Below are positions 33,127 to 45,869 of a stretch of DNA of 64,000 bases, one piece after another. The translations under genes and the position numbers were made by a program. The notes below the pieces were generated by a model, which was given only the letters and a program-made list of their open reading frames with translations, was not told the origin of the DNA and did no database searches. The stretch is from Bryoerythrophyllum caledonicum (taxonomy: Eukaryota; Streptophyta; Bryopsida; Pottiales; Pottiaceae), in contig OZ020521.1 of the NCBI GenBank assembly GCA_963971425.1, forward strand, positions 26,366,012 to 26,430,011, in the 5' to 3' direction. Every line of letters starts with the position of its first letter. The first letter of the stretch is position 1.

Positions 33127-33342
33127 TATCAAGGACAACAAATCATTAATTCAATTAATGTTATTAAAGAATTAAATACAAGATTTCAACATGGTATGCA
33201 TAGAAGGAGTTGACAAGACTAATTGTCTTGTCAACATTTTTGAGATTTAACCTTTCACAAGATTGATTGTTTGTAACTTCCAAAACTAATTCTAAACCTA
33301 ACCAAAATCTAATCTTGAACTAACCTAAAGATATCCGTGACA
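33127..33342 (-). repeat. 5' LTR of element D
   Basis: 216 bp, nearly identical to 28089-28322. Its right flank GTATT resembles the GTAT at the left LTR border, so a 4-5-bp target duplication is possible. Confidence 0.88.
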
Positions 33343-34700
33343 GTATTGACGTTGTCTTACCGGTGCGGCACTCTCTACAAGATCGATTCGATGCTCTCCT
33401 AGCCGCGCAGATATACCGGTCAGATCTGAAGTCTCCCAAGCAAACACATCTACAAACTCTTGCAAGAGTTTGGTGTACAACCTCCTTTCTTTCTTCGTCA
33501 AGTTCTTTCCGAGGTTGATAGACTTGCCTGGAAGGACTTCGATGGTGTCGTAATCTTCAGGAGACATGACTGGTTCGGTGCGATCCGCTCCTTCCAATCC
33601 GAGCAAGCACGGATCGCTCCACTGTAGGGGTGTCTGAGTGTGATCCTCTTCTTGGATCGAGAGAGTCCCGTCCTCCAGTTGCTTCCTCAGCCACTCTTTA
33701 GTAAGAGTCATCTAAGACTCTCCTAAGGAGCGATCTTCCTGTGGCCAGGGGTAAACATCCGGGCCAGGCTCCTCTTCGTCCACCTCTTCTACCACACCTT
33801 GTTCCCGGACTGCTTCCAAGAAGCCGTAGTCCGTTTCGACTTGGTCCCAAAAGTTCTCCACAAGGTACGAAGAGGTGGAGTCATCTCCTTCTTGGTCTGA
33901 CCAATTGGAGGTGTAGCCTTCGTTGTCACTCGTCTCTCCCATGGCCTCTTCGTGCTTCCATGGGATGGAGGTAGGTGGGTTGCCGAATGTGAACTCCTTC
34001 CTTCCCCATTTCACCCACACATCTGCAAGATATAACCAATGGCATACAAGCAGCAACGGGAAAGGTTTACCCATTTCGACCTTGAGTATGACATAGTTGA
34101 GGGGATAGATGATGGGACCTATCTTGGTGGGAATACCTGATAACCGCCCTAGAGGTAAGACGCGTGATTGGTCGGCCATCCTCAAGACTTGATTAGTAGG
34201 ATCAAAGGCCGTATACCCTAGGTCAGTGGCGGTCTCTCCTGTCATGAGGTTGACTCCCAATCCTCTGTCAACGAGTACATTACGGATTAAGCACCCATCT
34301 ATCTCAACCGCTATTTCAGGGGCGCCGTAGTCTTCCACTGTAGAAAAGTTCACAGCTATAGTGGGAAGTCGGATCCTACGCCGCCTAGAGTGAGTACAAG
34401 CTTCCTTGACTATCTTTTGGTAATTGGGGTTGTCCCGCAGGAGCTGTCTTATAGTCACGTTGGCTTGTGATCCCCTAATATCCTGAAGGATGTCATATTC
34501 GTCAACTCTGAGAGTTGGCTCCTTCCCTATGGTAAGACTGGGCGCATATCTAACTTGGCGACTTGTTCTCGTTTCCTGCCTTCTAGGTTCTACTAGCTCT
34601 ATCCTTACCTCCGCACTAATGTCGGGACAGGTGGTACTCACCCCCTTCTCGGCTTCGGCTAAGGAATCTCCTATAGGGCTCTGGGATAGCTTTCGTCCAG

Positions 34701-34745
34701 GGTGGTCCGGGGTGGTCCGGGGTGGTCCGGGGTGGTCCGGGGTGG
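34701..34745. repeat. Four 10-bp tandem repeats in element A
   Basis: GGTGGTCCGG repeated four times in the gag-protease linker of element A; in minus-strand translation it gives Pro/Arg/Thr-rich units. Confidence 0.9.
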
Positions 34746-35607
34746 ATCCGGGCCTGTCTCTAAATGTTCTTCTCGCACTGCTGGCTTGGCTTCCAAAGGT
34801 TCGGGATCGGAGGTCCCGTGATCGGTGCCCGAACTAGATGTACTACTACTACTATCAACCGGCCTCGCTGAAGGTCGGGACGCTCTACTCCTACCCTTGT
34901 GACGATTCGTTCGGGTGGAACTGCGAGTACTAACCTTCTGCACTACCTCCTCCTTAATGCCTGGCGGTTCCACCTCCTCCCGTCATTTTGGAGGGTTTTC
35001 CACCCCTTGGGTATTTTCGTAGTTAAGGGCCGTCTGGCTCCTAGGAGGGGTCTCCACCTGCTTGTATGTTACCTTAGATATCGGCGGTTGTGGGCAGTGG
35101 GGTGCATCGTGGCCGTATTGTTGGCAGTTTTGGCAAGGTAGTTCCAACGGTGCCCCTTGTCCTCCTCTCTTCGGCTTGTTACAAACATTGGCAAAATCAT
35201 ATGGAGAACCACAATTGTAACTCAACGGCGTACTTGCTAGAACAGAGTATGGGGGATACAGCGTTGGGGTCCGGGCGAACTGCGCTACACCTTGGTAGGT
35301 GGTAGGTGGATATGTTGGTGGCTAGAAGGCCTGCTTGTACCCGAGTTGTCGCAAGGATGGATTGGTGGCTCGATAGGTTGGGACGACGCCTCGTCCTTGT
35401 GCGTACGAGGGAAGTACTTGGTAGACCAGGGCTTCCTCCTCCAATACCTCTTCCTCTTCCTTGGTCCAAAAGCTCGTCGTTCCGTCGGTATTGACAAGGT
35501 GCACCCTCCTCGGTCCGAATTTTGGGCACTCCCGATTGGCATGTCCGGCCTTTCCGCACTTGGTACACCACACATTGGTTCTTACCGTGGGTATAGACCT
35601 TCCTGGT

Positions 35608-37958
35608 TGTGAGCCAAATAAACCGCCCCTAAAGGGTGGCTTATCTTGAACACAAGCTCCCAATACGGGGCCTAGTTCCTTGTGCAACCAATCCTCAGCC
35701 CATTCACACACAACTTATACGAGCATGGTGACACGTCTCATGCTTACTTAGGTTCCTTGTGGTTGATTAGGGAGGTGGTCACTTAATCCAGCCTTTTAGT
35801 TGAACCCACCTTTGAACGGAGGTAACTTTTGCTCTAGAGCTCCGAATCCAATGTTTTCAACCCCCATAGGTTCGATTCAGCATCACGAACTTGATTAGAC
35901 CCTTAAAGGTCAGCTCCAGGCTTAGGTGTGACCCTGGAATCAGTTGGCAGCAGACAGGCCCCCATATTTTCTACAGACTTATAATACCATTTATCTCCTT
36001 GACAATAACTCCGTTTCGTATGGTTGTTTTTTAAATTCTTATTAGTTTTTTGTGCTTAACATGATGGCAGCCTTCAATTAATCATTTGACTCGACCCTGG
36101 ACCTCACAGCCAGCGACCAACAGTGCACCTTCAACATACATGTTTACTCAAAAATTGTAACTAACCATTCACGTGCACGCCACATATACTTCACATGATT
36201 AACCCCACCTTAACACTAAGCTACGCATGAGCATCCCGCAGCGTTCTCTTATTCTTGTAGATTGATCACTTGGTTAAGTTGAGTTGATTGCAACCCGAAT
36301 TCTAGTGAAATTTTGACAGCGCTTCCGCGTGACGTGTGTGACTAGAAAATTAGGGTTCCCTTATGCACAAGGAATTGACTACTAGCCGGGGGGAAGGAGA
36401 GGCTCCCTGGTTTGATTCAATTCACCCTCCTTCCTTCAGTTCTTCGTGCTTCAGCTGATCTCGTCCTCTTCGTGTTCTGCTCTTTGAGATCTCCATGTTC
36501 AGCTCTGCTCGCCCTCTTCGTGTTCTGGTCCTCGTGATCTCGTCCTCTTCGTGATTTAGCTCTTCGCGATCTTCGTGTTCAGCTCTTCTCGCCCTCTTCG
36601 TGTTCTGCTCTTCGTGATCTCGTCCTCTTCGAGATTCAGCTCTTCGCGATCTTCGTGATTCTGCTTTGCTTGCCCTCTTTGTGTTCTGCTCTTCGTGATC
36701 TTCGTGTTTAGCTCTGCTCGCCCTCTTCGTGTTTTGCTCTTCGTGATCTCGTCCTCTTCGTGAATCTGCTCTGCTCGCCCTCTTCGTGTTCTGCTCTTCG
36801 TAATCTCGTCCTCTTCGTGATTCAGCTCTTCGCGATCTTCGTGATTTTGCTCTGCTTGCCTTCTTCGTGTTCTGCTCTTCATGATCTTCGTGTTCAGCTC
36901 TGCTCGCCCTCTTCGTGTTCTGCTCTAATTCACACTCCTAGTGGCCGGGTCTTCCGGCTCTCCTTCCCTCAAAAAATCCTTCGCTTCTCACACACCTTCC
37001 CTCGCGGGGCTCTTCTCCTTCTCCTATCTTTACCCACACTGTGTCCACACTCTCGGGCTTGGGGCGCTTCCCCTCCTACCGTACTCGTCCTCCTCTCTCC
37101 TGCAACTCACACACTTAAACGGGGCTCTTTCCCTTCGCTCAACTCCCTCACCTTCCCTACTGAATACTCGCAGTCTACCAGGGTCACCCCCCAGCCTTGC
37201 TCTCCTGCGTTCCCATGGGTGTTCCCCGCCGCCTTCGGCCTTCTTCCATTAATGACCCCTTCTTACAAAGCCTATTAACCCTATGACTACTAATCCCGTG
37301 CCACCCTTGCATTTAACAAAAGTGGGTGTCCCACTAACCAAGGAATATCTAAATCTAAACTTTGACCCCATGCCACATGGGTGTGCATGACCTCCAATAA
37401 GTAAGCTTTTAATCTAATTTCAAAGATGCGAAAACTAATTAATAGGCCTAGATTGAATTCCCCTTGTCTTGGGTTATGGCTAATTTGCCAAGTGATGGTG
37501 AGGGTTTTTTTCTTCCCGACTCCTTGGGGATTTTTGGTTATTTTTTATGGCTTTTAAGGCCTCCTTCTTCTTTTTTCTCTTTTCTCACCATCCTTCTTCT
37601 TCTTCTCCTAATTTTTCCCCGTGATTTCCTCACCGAGGCCAATGGCGGTCCCCGATTCGGTAAGAGGTAAATTCTTCTCCACCACTACTAATTTTAATTC
37701 TTTTCTATTGTTTTTGCCTTTTCTGCCTTTTCTTCATTTTTTTTTCCTTTCTATTTATTTATTTTGGCTAACTACATAAACTCTGCGATTGCCAATAAGT
37801 GGTTCCTAGTTAAGGAATTAGCGCATGGAAGGCTATTTAGCTATTTTGATCAAAAACCACGAGCTAACCCATGGGATAACCTATCTCCACTACTAGTTAA
37901 CCTTTATGGACGCGATGCGTGGCCCATTCAACATGGTGGGCTGTTTTTGTGGCTCACA
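35608..37958 (-). mobile_element. Solo LTR of family B (copy B2) nested in element A
   Basis: Starts TGTGAGCC and ends GGCTCACA, 2,351 bp. The flanks CTGGT and GTGGT agree at four of five bases, consistent with an aged 5-bp target duplication. Element-A gag sequence lies on both sides. The first ~870 bp are nearly identical to 21290-22165. Confidence 0.85.
36470..36930. repeat. TTCGTGTTCTGCTCTTCG tandem array in LTR B2
   Basis: About a dozen imperfect units of CTCGTCCTCTTCGTG and TTCGTGTTCTGCTCTTCG alternate, with occasional variants. The array occupies the same LTR position as different arrays in B1, B4a and B4b. The open frames through it are compositional. Confidence 0.9.
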
Positions 37959-39641
37959 GTGGTACTGGGTTGGCTGCTAAATTGACCTTGATTTCCTCCA
38001 TGGTATCTCGGAGGCTCTTCAGTACTTCCTTCGATTCTTAGGCTTCTACTTTGACCTCCTTCAGTCGCCGCGCTGTCCTCTCGTCCGCTCAAGACATATT
38101 TTTGTGGTGAGTCGTTTTTGCGGGGATATCACTTGAGGATTCTTCGCTTGAAGACAAGCTGGAGGAGCTATCCTCTGAACTGGAAGAGTCGCGCTTCGAC
38201 TTCTTCTTCTTCTTCTTGTCGGTGATCGCGTACTTGTCACGGGTCTTCCTCATCGAGTGAAGCGAGTCTTTATAATCTTGGGCCGCTTCTATGGCTTCTG
38301 CAAAGGTCGTTGGTTTGGCCATCCTTACCGCAAACCCCATAGCCGAGGGAAGGCCTCCGACAAACCACTCCTTCTGCAATCTCGGGCTTCCCTCCGTGGC
38401 ACACTTCTTAATGAGGTTCTTCACTCTCTGGTTGTACCTGCGAACCAACTCTTTATCCTTCATGGTAATCTTGTTCAGCCGACTTAAAGCACGTAATTCT
38501 CCTCATGATTCCTGGAAAGCTTGGATGAAGTGGTCCTTGAGCTCCTCTCAATCCGCCTTCACCTCGTCCGACAGCCCATGGTACCAATTGAGAGCTCCAC
38601 CCTTTAACAACCCTAGAAAGACCCGAAGTCGCGAAGGGTCATCCTCGTGGTTGGCCATGGCAATTGTCTCAAACTCCCCGAACCATTCATCGACGTCCGC
38701 CTCTCCATTACCCTTGAATGAGCTATACCTCAGGCGGGTCGCGAGTCGAGCCATGGTGACGGGTTCTTGGTCTTCTTGGACCTCCTGGTCTTCGAATTCC
38801 AAGGTTGTGGTCTGTCCTAGTGGATTTACCTCCAAGATTTCTAGGAAGGGCTCAAAAGACGGAGTTAGAGGTGGCATGTCGCTCCCTACATACATGTGTA
38901 CTTCCAGGATGTCTACTAGGGGACTTACGACTCTTACTCCTTTGCTTGGCCTATGGGTAGGGGTATTCCTAGGACTAGGTTCGGCACGGAAGGACTGGCT
39001 TCCTCGTCTCGTACCTCTATTTCTATGTTGGGATCGACGTACTCCTATTTTGCTAGGTTCTTCTTGACTCATGAAGGTTCATGGTACGGCCTAGGCGCTC
39101 ACTACGTCTATCTTTTGATCTAGGATTACTGGTCACAACTACTAGCTATACTAATGGACTAGCTGTCTTGCTTAGAGAGTGCTCGAATCTTTGCTTGGAT
39201 CTGTGCGCGGACACGGCTTGGGCATGGTACAGGTGCATATTGAACGCGGCACGGACACAACGCGGGTACAGCTACTTTCGCAAGATCTGGACAGACTTTA
39301 GTCACTTGGGGTCGGACAGGCATACCGGATGTTATACCTTCCACCGGTGTTTCCATTCCAAGAATCGAGTTCGTGGCCTCCATTACCCTCCTCTCTGTTG
39401 AGTAAGGTACTTCAGCCGCTCCCCTTGAAGACACCGCTGCCCGGGCAACTGTTGAGCGAACTTGGAAGCTATCATGATGGACGGTTGAGGCTCCTTTACT
39501 ATCTCCTTTGTTCTCTCTCTTCGCCTCGTAGCTGCTAAGTATCCAAGGATTACAAAGTTAGTTTCGGACAAAATATACAAGAGGACATGCTATTAGTCTT
39601 TGAGTTCAGCGAAGTGACTCCCCGGCAGCGGCGCCACTTTA

Positions 39642-41043
39642 TGTCATAGTACGCGTTGGCAAGTATTCACATCTTAATACAAAGATACCCTTAAGGTAAT
39701 CGTTCCCACAGAGAGTCACCGAGAACTACAATGACTAACAACAAACATGATCTGTACAATGTCAACTATACAATATATACATCAAAAGAAAAGAGAGAAA
39801 GGTTTAGATCACAAGGGATGAGCGTTAATTACACCAACCGCCCCACCCAAGTGCTTTACATGGGCCGGATCCTACATGGCCCAGATCCTACATGGTCCGG
39901 ATCGTACATGGCCTGGATCCTACATGGCCCGGATCCCACATGGACTTTACAACTATATACATTATAGACATCCGGGATACTTGCGTATCCGGAGAGTGTT
40001 TTATCACCATGAACGACGGTTCACAAACTCAAACAAGTTTTAGTAAACGTCAATTCTTCCTTACAGTTTTTCCAATCACTCCTACTCACTAACTTGGGAT
40101 GGTTGTGGTGTCACTGGGTTCCCCCCGTAAGAGGGGATAAGGCTTGGGCCTTAAGGACCAATACTACTCTTGTGGCAAGTACGCCGTTTACCTACCATTC
40201 GAGCTGTGAGACCTTCCTTTACCTCAGAATCAGCTAAAGGAGTAGTACGTCGTGGGCTCGCCTAGCTATTAACCCCGGGGATACCCTATTCCCACTCCTT
40301 TTCTTCAGGGAACAAAATCCTCCTCCTAATACTCCGATGGTCACCGCCCAAACGGGATTAGTTGGATCTCCTTTCTTCTCTCAAGATAATCCGAGCTGTT
40401 AGAGTCGGTCTAGGCTTACTGCCCTTGGGTCAAGCCAGTCTACTCCGTCCTCAACACAAAGGGTTGATGGTGTGTAATGCTCCTATGGATCAACCTATCT
40501 GACCAAAGGTTGATGCATCCGGGATCCAGAGTACATCTTCACAATCGATGACATCCTGCCGCCGACCGGTCACACAAGACATATCAAGACTCCTTCCGCA
40601 CCCGTCACTCCCCCTCGTCCTCCCCTAACCACTTATAATCTCACTTGTTATTCCCATCCACCCGGACTTATTCTACTTGATGGAACAAGGAAACAATTAC
40701 AAGGGGTCAGAGTTAGAGCCACGCCCAAACTAACAATCTAACCATCTCACCTGTTATTCCCATCCACCAGGACTAACTCTACTTGATGGAACAAAGAAAC
40801 AATGACTCGTCGGTTAATATGGACTTGAGGAGTGGACTACTTGAGATGGTACTCACAATCATATAGAATCCAAGCTCTCCAATCGTCGAAGGTTTTTTGA
40901 GAGCGTAGGTTTAGAATTAAACTGAAAGCAAGTACACACATCAAGTAGTGAAGAGAGAGGCCACGAGACTCCTCTCTTATACTAAGAAGGACTCACACAA
41001 GAGTCCAAACTCAAACGATACCTTCTAACTAAAAACGGTGACA
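39642..41043 (-). repeat. 5' LTR of element A
   Basis: 1,402 bp bounded by TGTCAT and GGTGACA, giving TGTCA/TGACA inverted ends, followed on the minus strand by TAAAG and the TGGCGCC primer site. No second copy is in the window. Confidence 0.75.
39858..39943. repeat. Five ~16-18-bp tandem repeats in LTR A
   Basis: Unit ACATGGCCCGGATCCT with small changes, located near the inner end of LTR A. Confidence 0.85.
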
Positions 41044-42449
41044 TTAACTACTCTTGGCGGCGGTGTTGCCACTCCACACGACGTGCGCCGTCCGAGGTCA
41101 CTTGTCGTAGTTTGTAGAGTGAGTACTCCTCCGGAATGCACTCAATCGTTACTAAGTGCTTCCAAAGTAAACCACTCGGGTTTCGTTCCCACAGAGATCT
41201 ATTTATCCTTTCAAATTATTCCTAAACCCCTAATCTATTCATCACCTAGGTTAGTTAATCTATTCAGTAATAGGTCCGGATTCTTCCGGATTCGGAACCT
41301 TAAGCAAAACTTGCCGGAACTAGTTTCCGGAAGGTATATACATTTGTTTCCGGAAATGATTCCCGGAAAATAGGAGGGTAGTTTGATTTACCTTTGTTCC
41401 TCCTCAGAGCGGCTTCCGGAAGGTTTAAGCGAGTGACCGGAAGGCCACTGATCCTATTTGGTGTAAGTGGCCGGATTTCCCTCTGCCTTGTGACTTTAAG
41501 TGGCTAGACACCCACTGCCCCGGTGTTTATAGTGACCGGACAATCACTTTCCCCCTTGATCTACTAACCGGTGGTATGGTGTTGCTCCTAGACGTAACTC
41601 TCATGACATCCGGAAGGCCTTCCGGATGCGGTCACGCAAAGGTACGTCCCGACTACAACGACGTTCCGGTAGCACTTTTGTAGCCCTACGAGATAGTGAT
41701 GTAGTTTCACTTGGGATGACTCCTAGACTCACATAGCAGGTTTTCCTATCGTGGGGGTAAACTCCGGTTTTGGACCGGAGTCCGGGTTCACACGGACTAT
41801 TCCGTGCCCTAGAGACTACCAGGAACACCTCTGCAATAGGTCTCTTCCCTTCCTGGTTCTTCCGAACTTCTGAAGGTGACCAGGAACACCTCTACAACCT
41901 CCTCTAGTTATTCCGGACACTCCCCTGCTGAAGATCCAAGCCGGTTCACTCCTTAACTCAACAAAACATCCTTCTCTTCGAAGAAACTTGCACAAATACG
42001 TACTACAGTAACGGACCTTGAACCTCACACGTAAAATAACTTTCTTCACAAGTACTAGGTAGCAAATCCAGTGAAAGCTCTGAAATATATTCAATGTGAA
42101 GGAAAAGAAACAAGGTGATGAGTTTTCCAAAACTCATCTACCAAGTACTAGAACTATTCCTAATTTAAGGCTTATCCTATCTACAAGAAATCCGGAGGAT
42201 CTTATCCCTAAAGATAAGGATCTTATCCCAAAAAATCCGGAAAAGAGAATCTCAGTTCCTATTTTCCCGGGTCCGGATTCCGGACATCCGAAAAGTACGC
42301 AAAATTCCGGAAGTGTTTACAAGTTTCCGGAAGTCTTAGTTTCCGGATTAAGTAGTCGGGTGCAACTCTGGGCCCCATCGTTAATCGCTACCTAATTCCA
42401 ATCACTAATCTACTAATACTACTAAATCTAATCTACCTAAGGAGGTGAT

Positions 42450-44480
42450 CCAACGCTCTTGAATCGAGGACTGATACACCTCGTGGAAGTCTATGCCGTG
42501 GACTTGTCGACCCTCCTACACGGTGGAGTAGTAGCTGCTGGAGTGTCCTGTGATCCGGCTCCGAATGTTGGACCCTGTGATGCTACCGGTGGAGTTGGCT
42601 CGGATGCAGAATCCACCACAATGGTCTCGGGAGCTTCAGCGAAGCCTTAGAACTGGGCTCTGGGACTGGGGCGATCGGTCGCCAAACGCCTCGCAAGCGG
42701 GGGAGTGGACTTCCGGCGGCTTGATGAAGGAGGAGTCGGTTGCGGTCTTAGGGGAGAAGGGGTCTGACTTACCTGTGGGAGTAAATTCGTCCAGTGCTTT
42801 CCGGTACCGGTGTTTGGATTGCCGGTAGGACTGCTGCTCCCGTGCGTAGAAGGCTCCGGCTGAGTTAAGATCTCTTTCTGCTTCCCGGAAGCCTCCGAGT
42901 GTATGTTTGAAGGTCCGGCTTTGTCTGGGGACGTCCGGATCCGGACCGGAACTGCTAGGTCCTCCGGTGCTTGGGTGCTCCGGTCCTCTGGTCCTTCCGG
43001 GGTGATGTTAGCTACCAACTCCTGCATGCAAATCCATGTCTTCTCCATCTTCTTGCCGTATCGTGCAGGAAGCGTATAATCTGCACCCGGTTCAGCTTGC
43101 CCTCCTTCTCTAGCTGACCTGTAAAAAGCAGACTTCGGTTGACCCTGTCAACCGGAAATGCCAGTGCTTCACGTACCTCGCTCAAGGCTTGGGTAGACGC
43201 GTTTGCTCAATCTTCGGCCTCCTTCAACTTCTTCCGGGACTCTGTCAATGCCGTATACGCCTCGTCGCACTGGGCCACGAATTGATCTCGACTCCGGATG
43301 ATAGCAGCCTGCTGGATCTCCAAGGCTTGGAGTCGGAGCGTGTTCTTCTGTAGTTCTTGGATCGCTGTCGGTATCTCCCCGACCCTCTCCATCTCCAGCT
43401 CCCGCCGGATGCCGTCCAAGACTTCTCTTAATCGTGCTTTGGATTGGCACAGGATCGCCGCACACCAACCTGCATGTTGAATGAGCTCCAGTAGGTCGGG
43501 CCCGTCGAGCCCAACGAGGTGCGGGGGCTCCGCCGGAGGAATGCGACCTTCACGTGGAGCTTGCTTGGGGTCTTGCGGAGGTTGCCCACCCGTTGGCTGA
43601 ATCGATGTAGATGGTCCCGGTGTCGACTCTATTGGTACGAATCGGCTCCGCTTCCGGGATAGGGGAACAGCCTCAGGCAAGGAAGCTTCCGCATCTTCCA
43701 TGGTCTCGTTGTCGTCTACTGGTTCCGGACAACCGTAGTTCTGGATCTCCAGCAGCAGCTCGTATGCATCTTGCTCGTCCGGGGTAAGCACATCGTGTTG
43801 CACGTAGAGGTGAGTGAGGTACGAGGGAAGAGGGGTGCCGGCCCTCTTCGACTTTTGGAGCCCTCTCACCATCCGGTTGACCATCTCGCTCATAAGCGAG
43901 GCCCAATCTACACTAAAATTCTCCCTCATCGAACCTAGAATTGTGGTGGCCTATTTAGACACGACCCGTTTGGGTTTTTCCGGGTGAAAGATTGGGTTCA
44001 AGAACCTTACTACAATCATGGCGTCTTGATGCTCGAGGTCGTCGGTACTGTAGCCTTCCTTGGGGTCAGCTTGCTTCGTGAACTCGTCCTCGAGGATGTT
44101 GTCGTTCCGCTCTACTGTCTTGACGGTTCCGCTACTGAAAGAGTAGGTACGCTTCCACTCTAAAATACCCCATGTCTCGGGGTGAGCTCGTATGGTGCCG
44201 TCGTACTGGTTGTCCGGTGCACCGTGTAGCTCCACCACCAACTTCGCCTCCTTCGCACCCCACGCAACGTCAAACAGCCCGCGGCAGCTCATGTTGGTGA
44301 GGTAATGTTCGAGGACGGCCTTCTCTTCTGGATCTGTCGGTATGATCGGTACCACCCGTTGTACTCCTGGCTGGGTCGTCGTACCTCGAGTTGTCCGGGA
44401 AGGTTCGCCTTCCGCCATGTCTACAAAAACTCTCACAATCTCTCCGGTTTCACCTGCACGCACTGTCCTTACCACACACC
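42450..44480 (-). mobile_element. Family-C copy C1, gag-like region
   Basis: The order on the minus strand is an N-terminal domain (LEHYLTNMSCRGLFDVAWG), the conserved FHPEKPKRVV, a VDWASLMSEMVNRMV segment, a long coiled coil, and a Pro/Ser tail ending near 42647. Similar in layout to C2 but clearly diverged. I do not recognise the exact gag lineage. Confidence 0.6.
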
Positions 44481-45869
44481 CTCACAAGTGGAAATACTTC
44501 CATTCTAATGCTATCAAGAAAGTAGAGAGCTAGGGAGAAGGGCAATCCAAGAAGTGAGGGAAGCCAAATTTAGCTTCTTGCTTTTATACTTTCGGCGGTG
44601 TACGGGGGGGCCGTTATGATCATGATGGCGGTTCCAGCTCGTGACTGGTTCCGGATCCGGGTGCCTTCCGGCTCCGGTTAACTTCCGGTTCCGGATGCTT
44701 CCGGCACGTTCCGGATGTGAGTGTGCTCTCCGGTTCCGGATCCCTTGGATTTATGGTAATTCCTAAGCGCTTTTAAGGATCTTGGGTACCCCTAGGTTGT
44801 CTTATTTCTTATTTATCTATTCTATGGTTCAAACCTATCATTCTAACATTCTAACACTAAAAATCTTTTGTTTTTGCTGGATTTTTAGGTTAACTTCCGG
44901 AACCTTGTGGAAACGGATTCCCACATCACTTATTAAACAAAACCCAAGGCAAAATCAAGTCAAAACCAAAGTCAACCGGGGGCCAAATCCCGAACTGAAT
45001 AGTGACCTACAAACCAAGATTCTCGCCTACTTCCGGGCCAGCTCCTCGAGTCTCTTTCGCTCCTCCCTCCTCTTGCGCTTCTTGGAACTCCGGCTTGAAG
45101 TCGGGGAGGGCGCGGCTGTTGCAAGTGCCACCAATGGTGCATACACATCGGTGGAAGGCGTGGGTTGGCCAATCGTTGCCCTCAACAAGGTTTTCCTCGA
45201 AGGCAAGGAGGAATCCGGGCCATCCGGGGTGATTGACACGGTAGTCATACCCGGATGTGGCCCGGATCGTGTCGGAGGGGCCGATGCCTGACTGAGGGTG
45301 CCCATGATGATATCCTTGCCGGATATCTATCGTGGAGAGTACAAGTAAGAGGAACTCTCACTTGCCGTCTTCCCAATGTGAAGCCCGCTCTGTAGAGGGG
45401 TCACAACCGGTGTAGTGCGTGAGAGATCACCGAGTGGCAGCTGGCGAGGATGCACGGGGAGTGGGGACTTCATCGCAACACCCGGGTGTTCCTTCCAACC
45501 GCTCTGCATCAGTGTGGTGACCTTCGAAGGAAGTGGTCCTGCCAGGACCCTCGAGGTTGCGAGTTGAGGAGGCAAATCCGGGCTGTCAAGGTCCACCACT
45601 TCCTTCTCCTTCTGTGGGCTGTAATCACCGAGGCGACGCTCCTCCGAGTTGGTCTCCGAACCCGAGACCCCATCCTTGTGAGAAGTGCCAGAGTCTTCCA
45701 CAAACTTGGGTAGAATGTGAGTGAGATTGCTCACCAATAACCTCATGTTGGCATAAGCCGCCTCAACCTTCACAGTTTGCTCCATTACGAAGGCAATCAC
45801 TCGCTTGTTGGAAATGTGGTCATCCCTCTCTAATCGAGCATCAAACATCTTGGCCTTCTATGGGATTCC

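Larger units (their letters stand above)
28089..33342 (-). mobile_element. Chromodomain Ty3/gypsy element (D), near full length
   Basis: LTRs at 28089-28322 and 33127-33342 are nearly identical apart from one length difference of about 18 bp, so insertion is recent. Parts, all on the minus strand: gag about 33101-32100 (with a Cys/His knuckle region), protease about 31950-31650, reverse transcriptase about 31170-30360 (YLDD box), RNase H about 30330-29900, integrase about 29760-29080, and a chromodomain about 28510-28350 (EYLVHWKGYDIGKRTWEP). A polypurine tract abuts the left LTR. The pol leader ([31 protein letters not shown]) resembles Tf1/sushi- and Tcn1-like chromoviruses more than common angiosperm ones. 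It is a fossil with a small number of breaks. It is AT-rich compared with its neighbours. Confidence 0.9.
33343..41043 (-). mobile_element. Partial Ty3/gypsy element A, 5' half only
   Basis: On the minus strand: 5' LTR 41043-39642 (TGTCA...TGACA), primer site TGGCGCCGCTGCCGGGG just after it, gag about 39072-38090 and continuing past a nested LTR to a CCHC knuckle (about 35590-35480), protease about 34641-33712, then the opening of the reverse transcriptase region up to 33343, where element D begins. The rest of pol and the 3' LTR are not in the window. The gag core (FKGNGEADVDEWFGEFE, GGALNWYHGL) and the protease-flank sequence suggest a non-chromovirus plant Ty3 lineage. It is an incomplete, broken fossil. 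Confidence 0.85.

Noticed and set aside
36556-36882. Glu/Arg-rich repetitive protein on the minus strand
   Set aside because: It is a translation of the LTR B2 tandem array.
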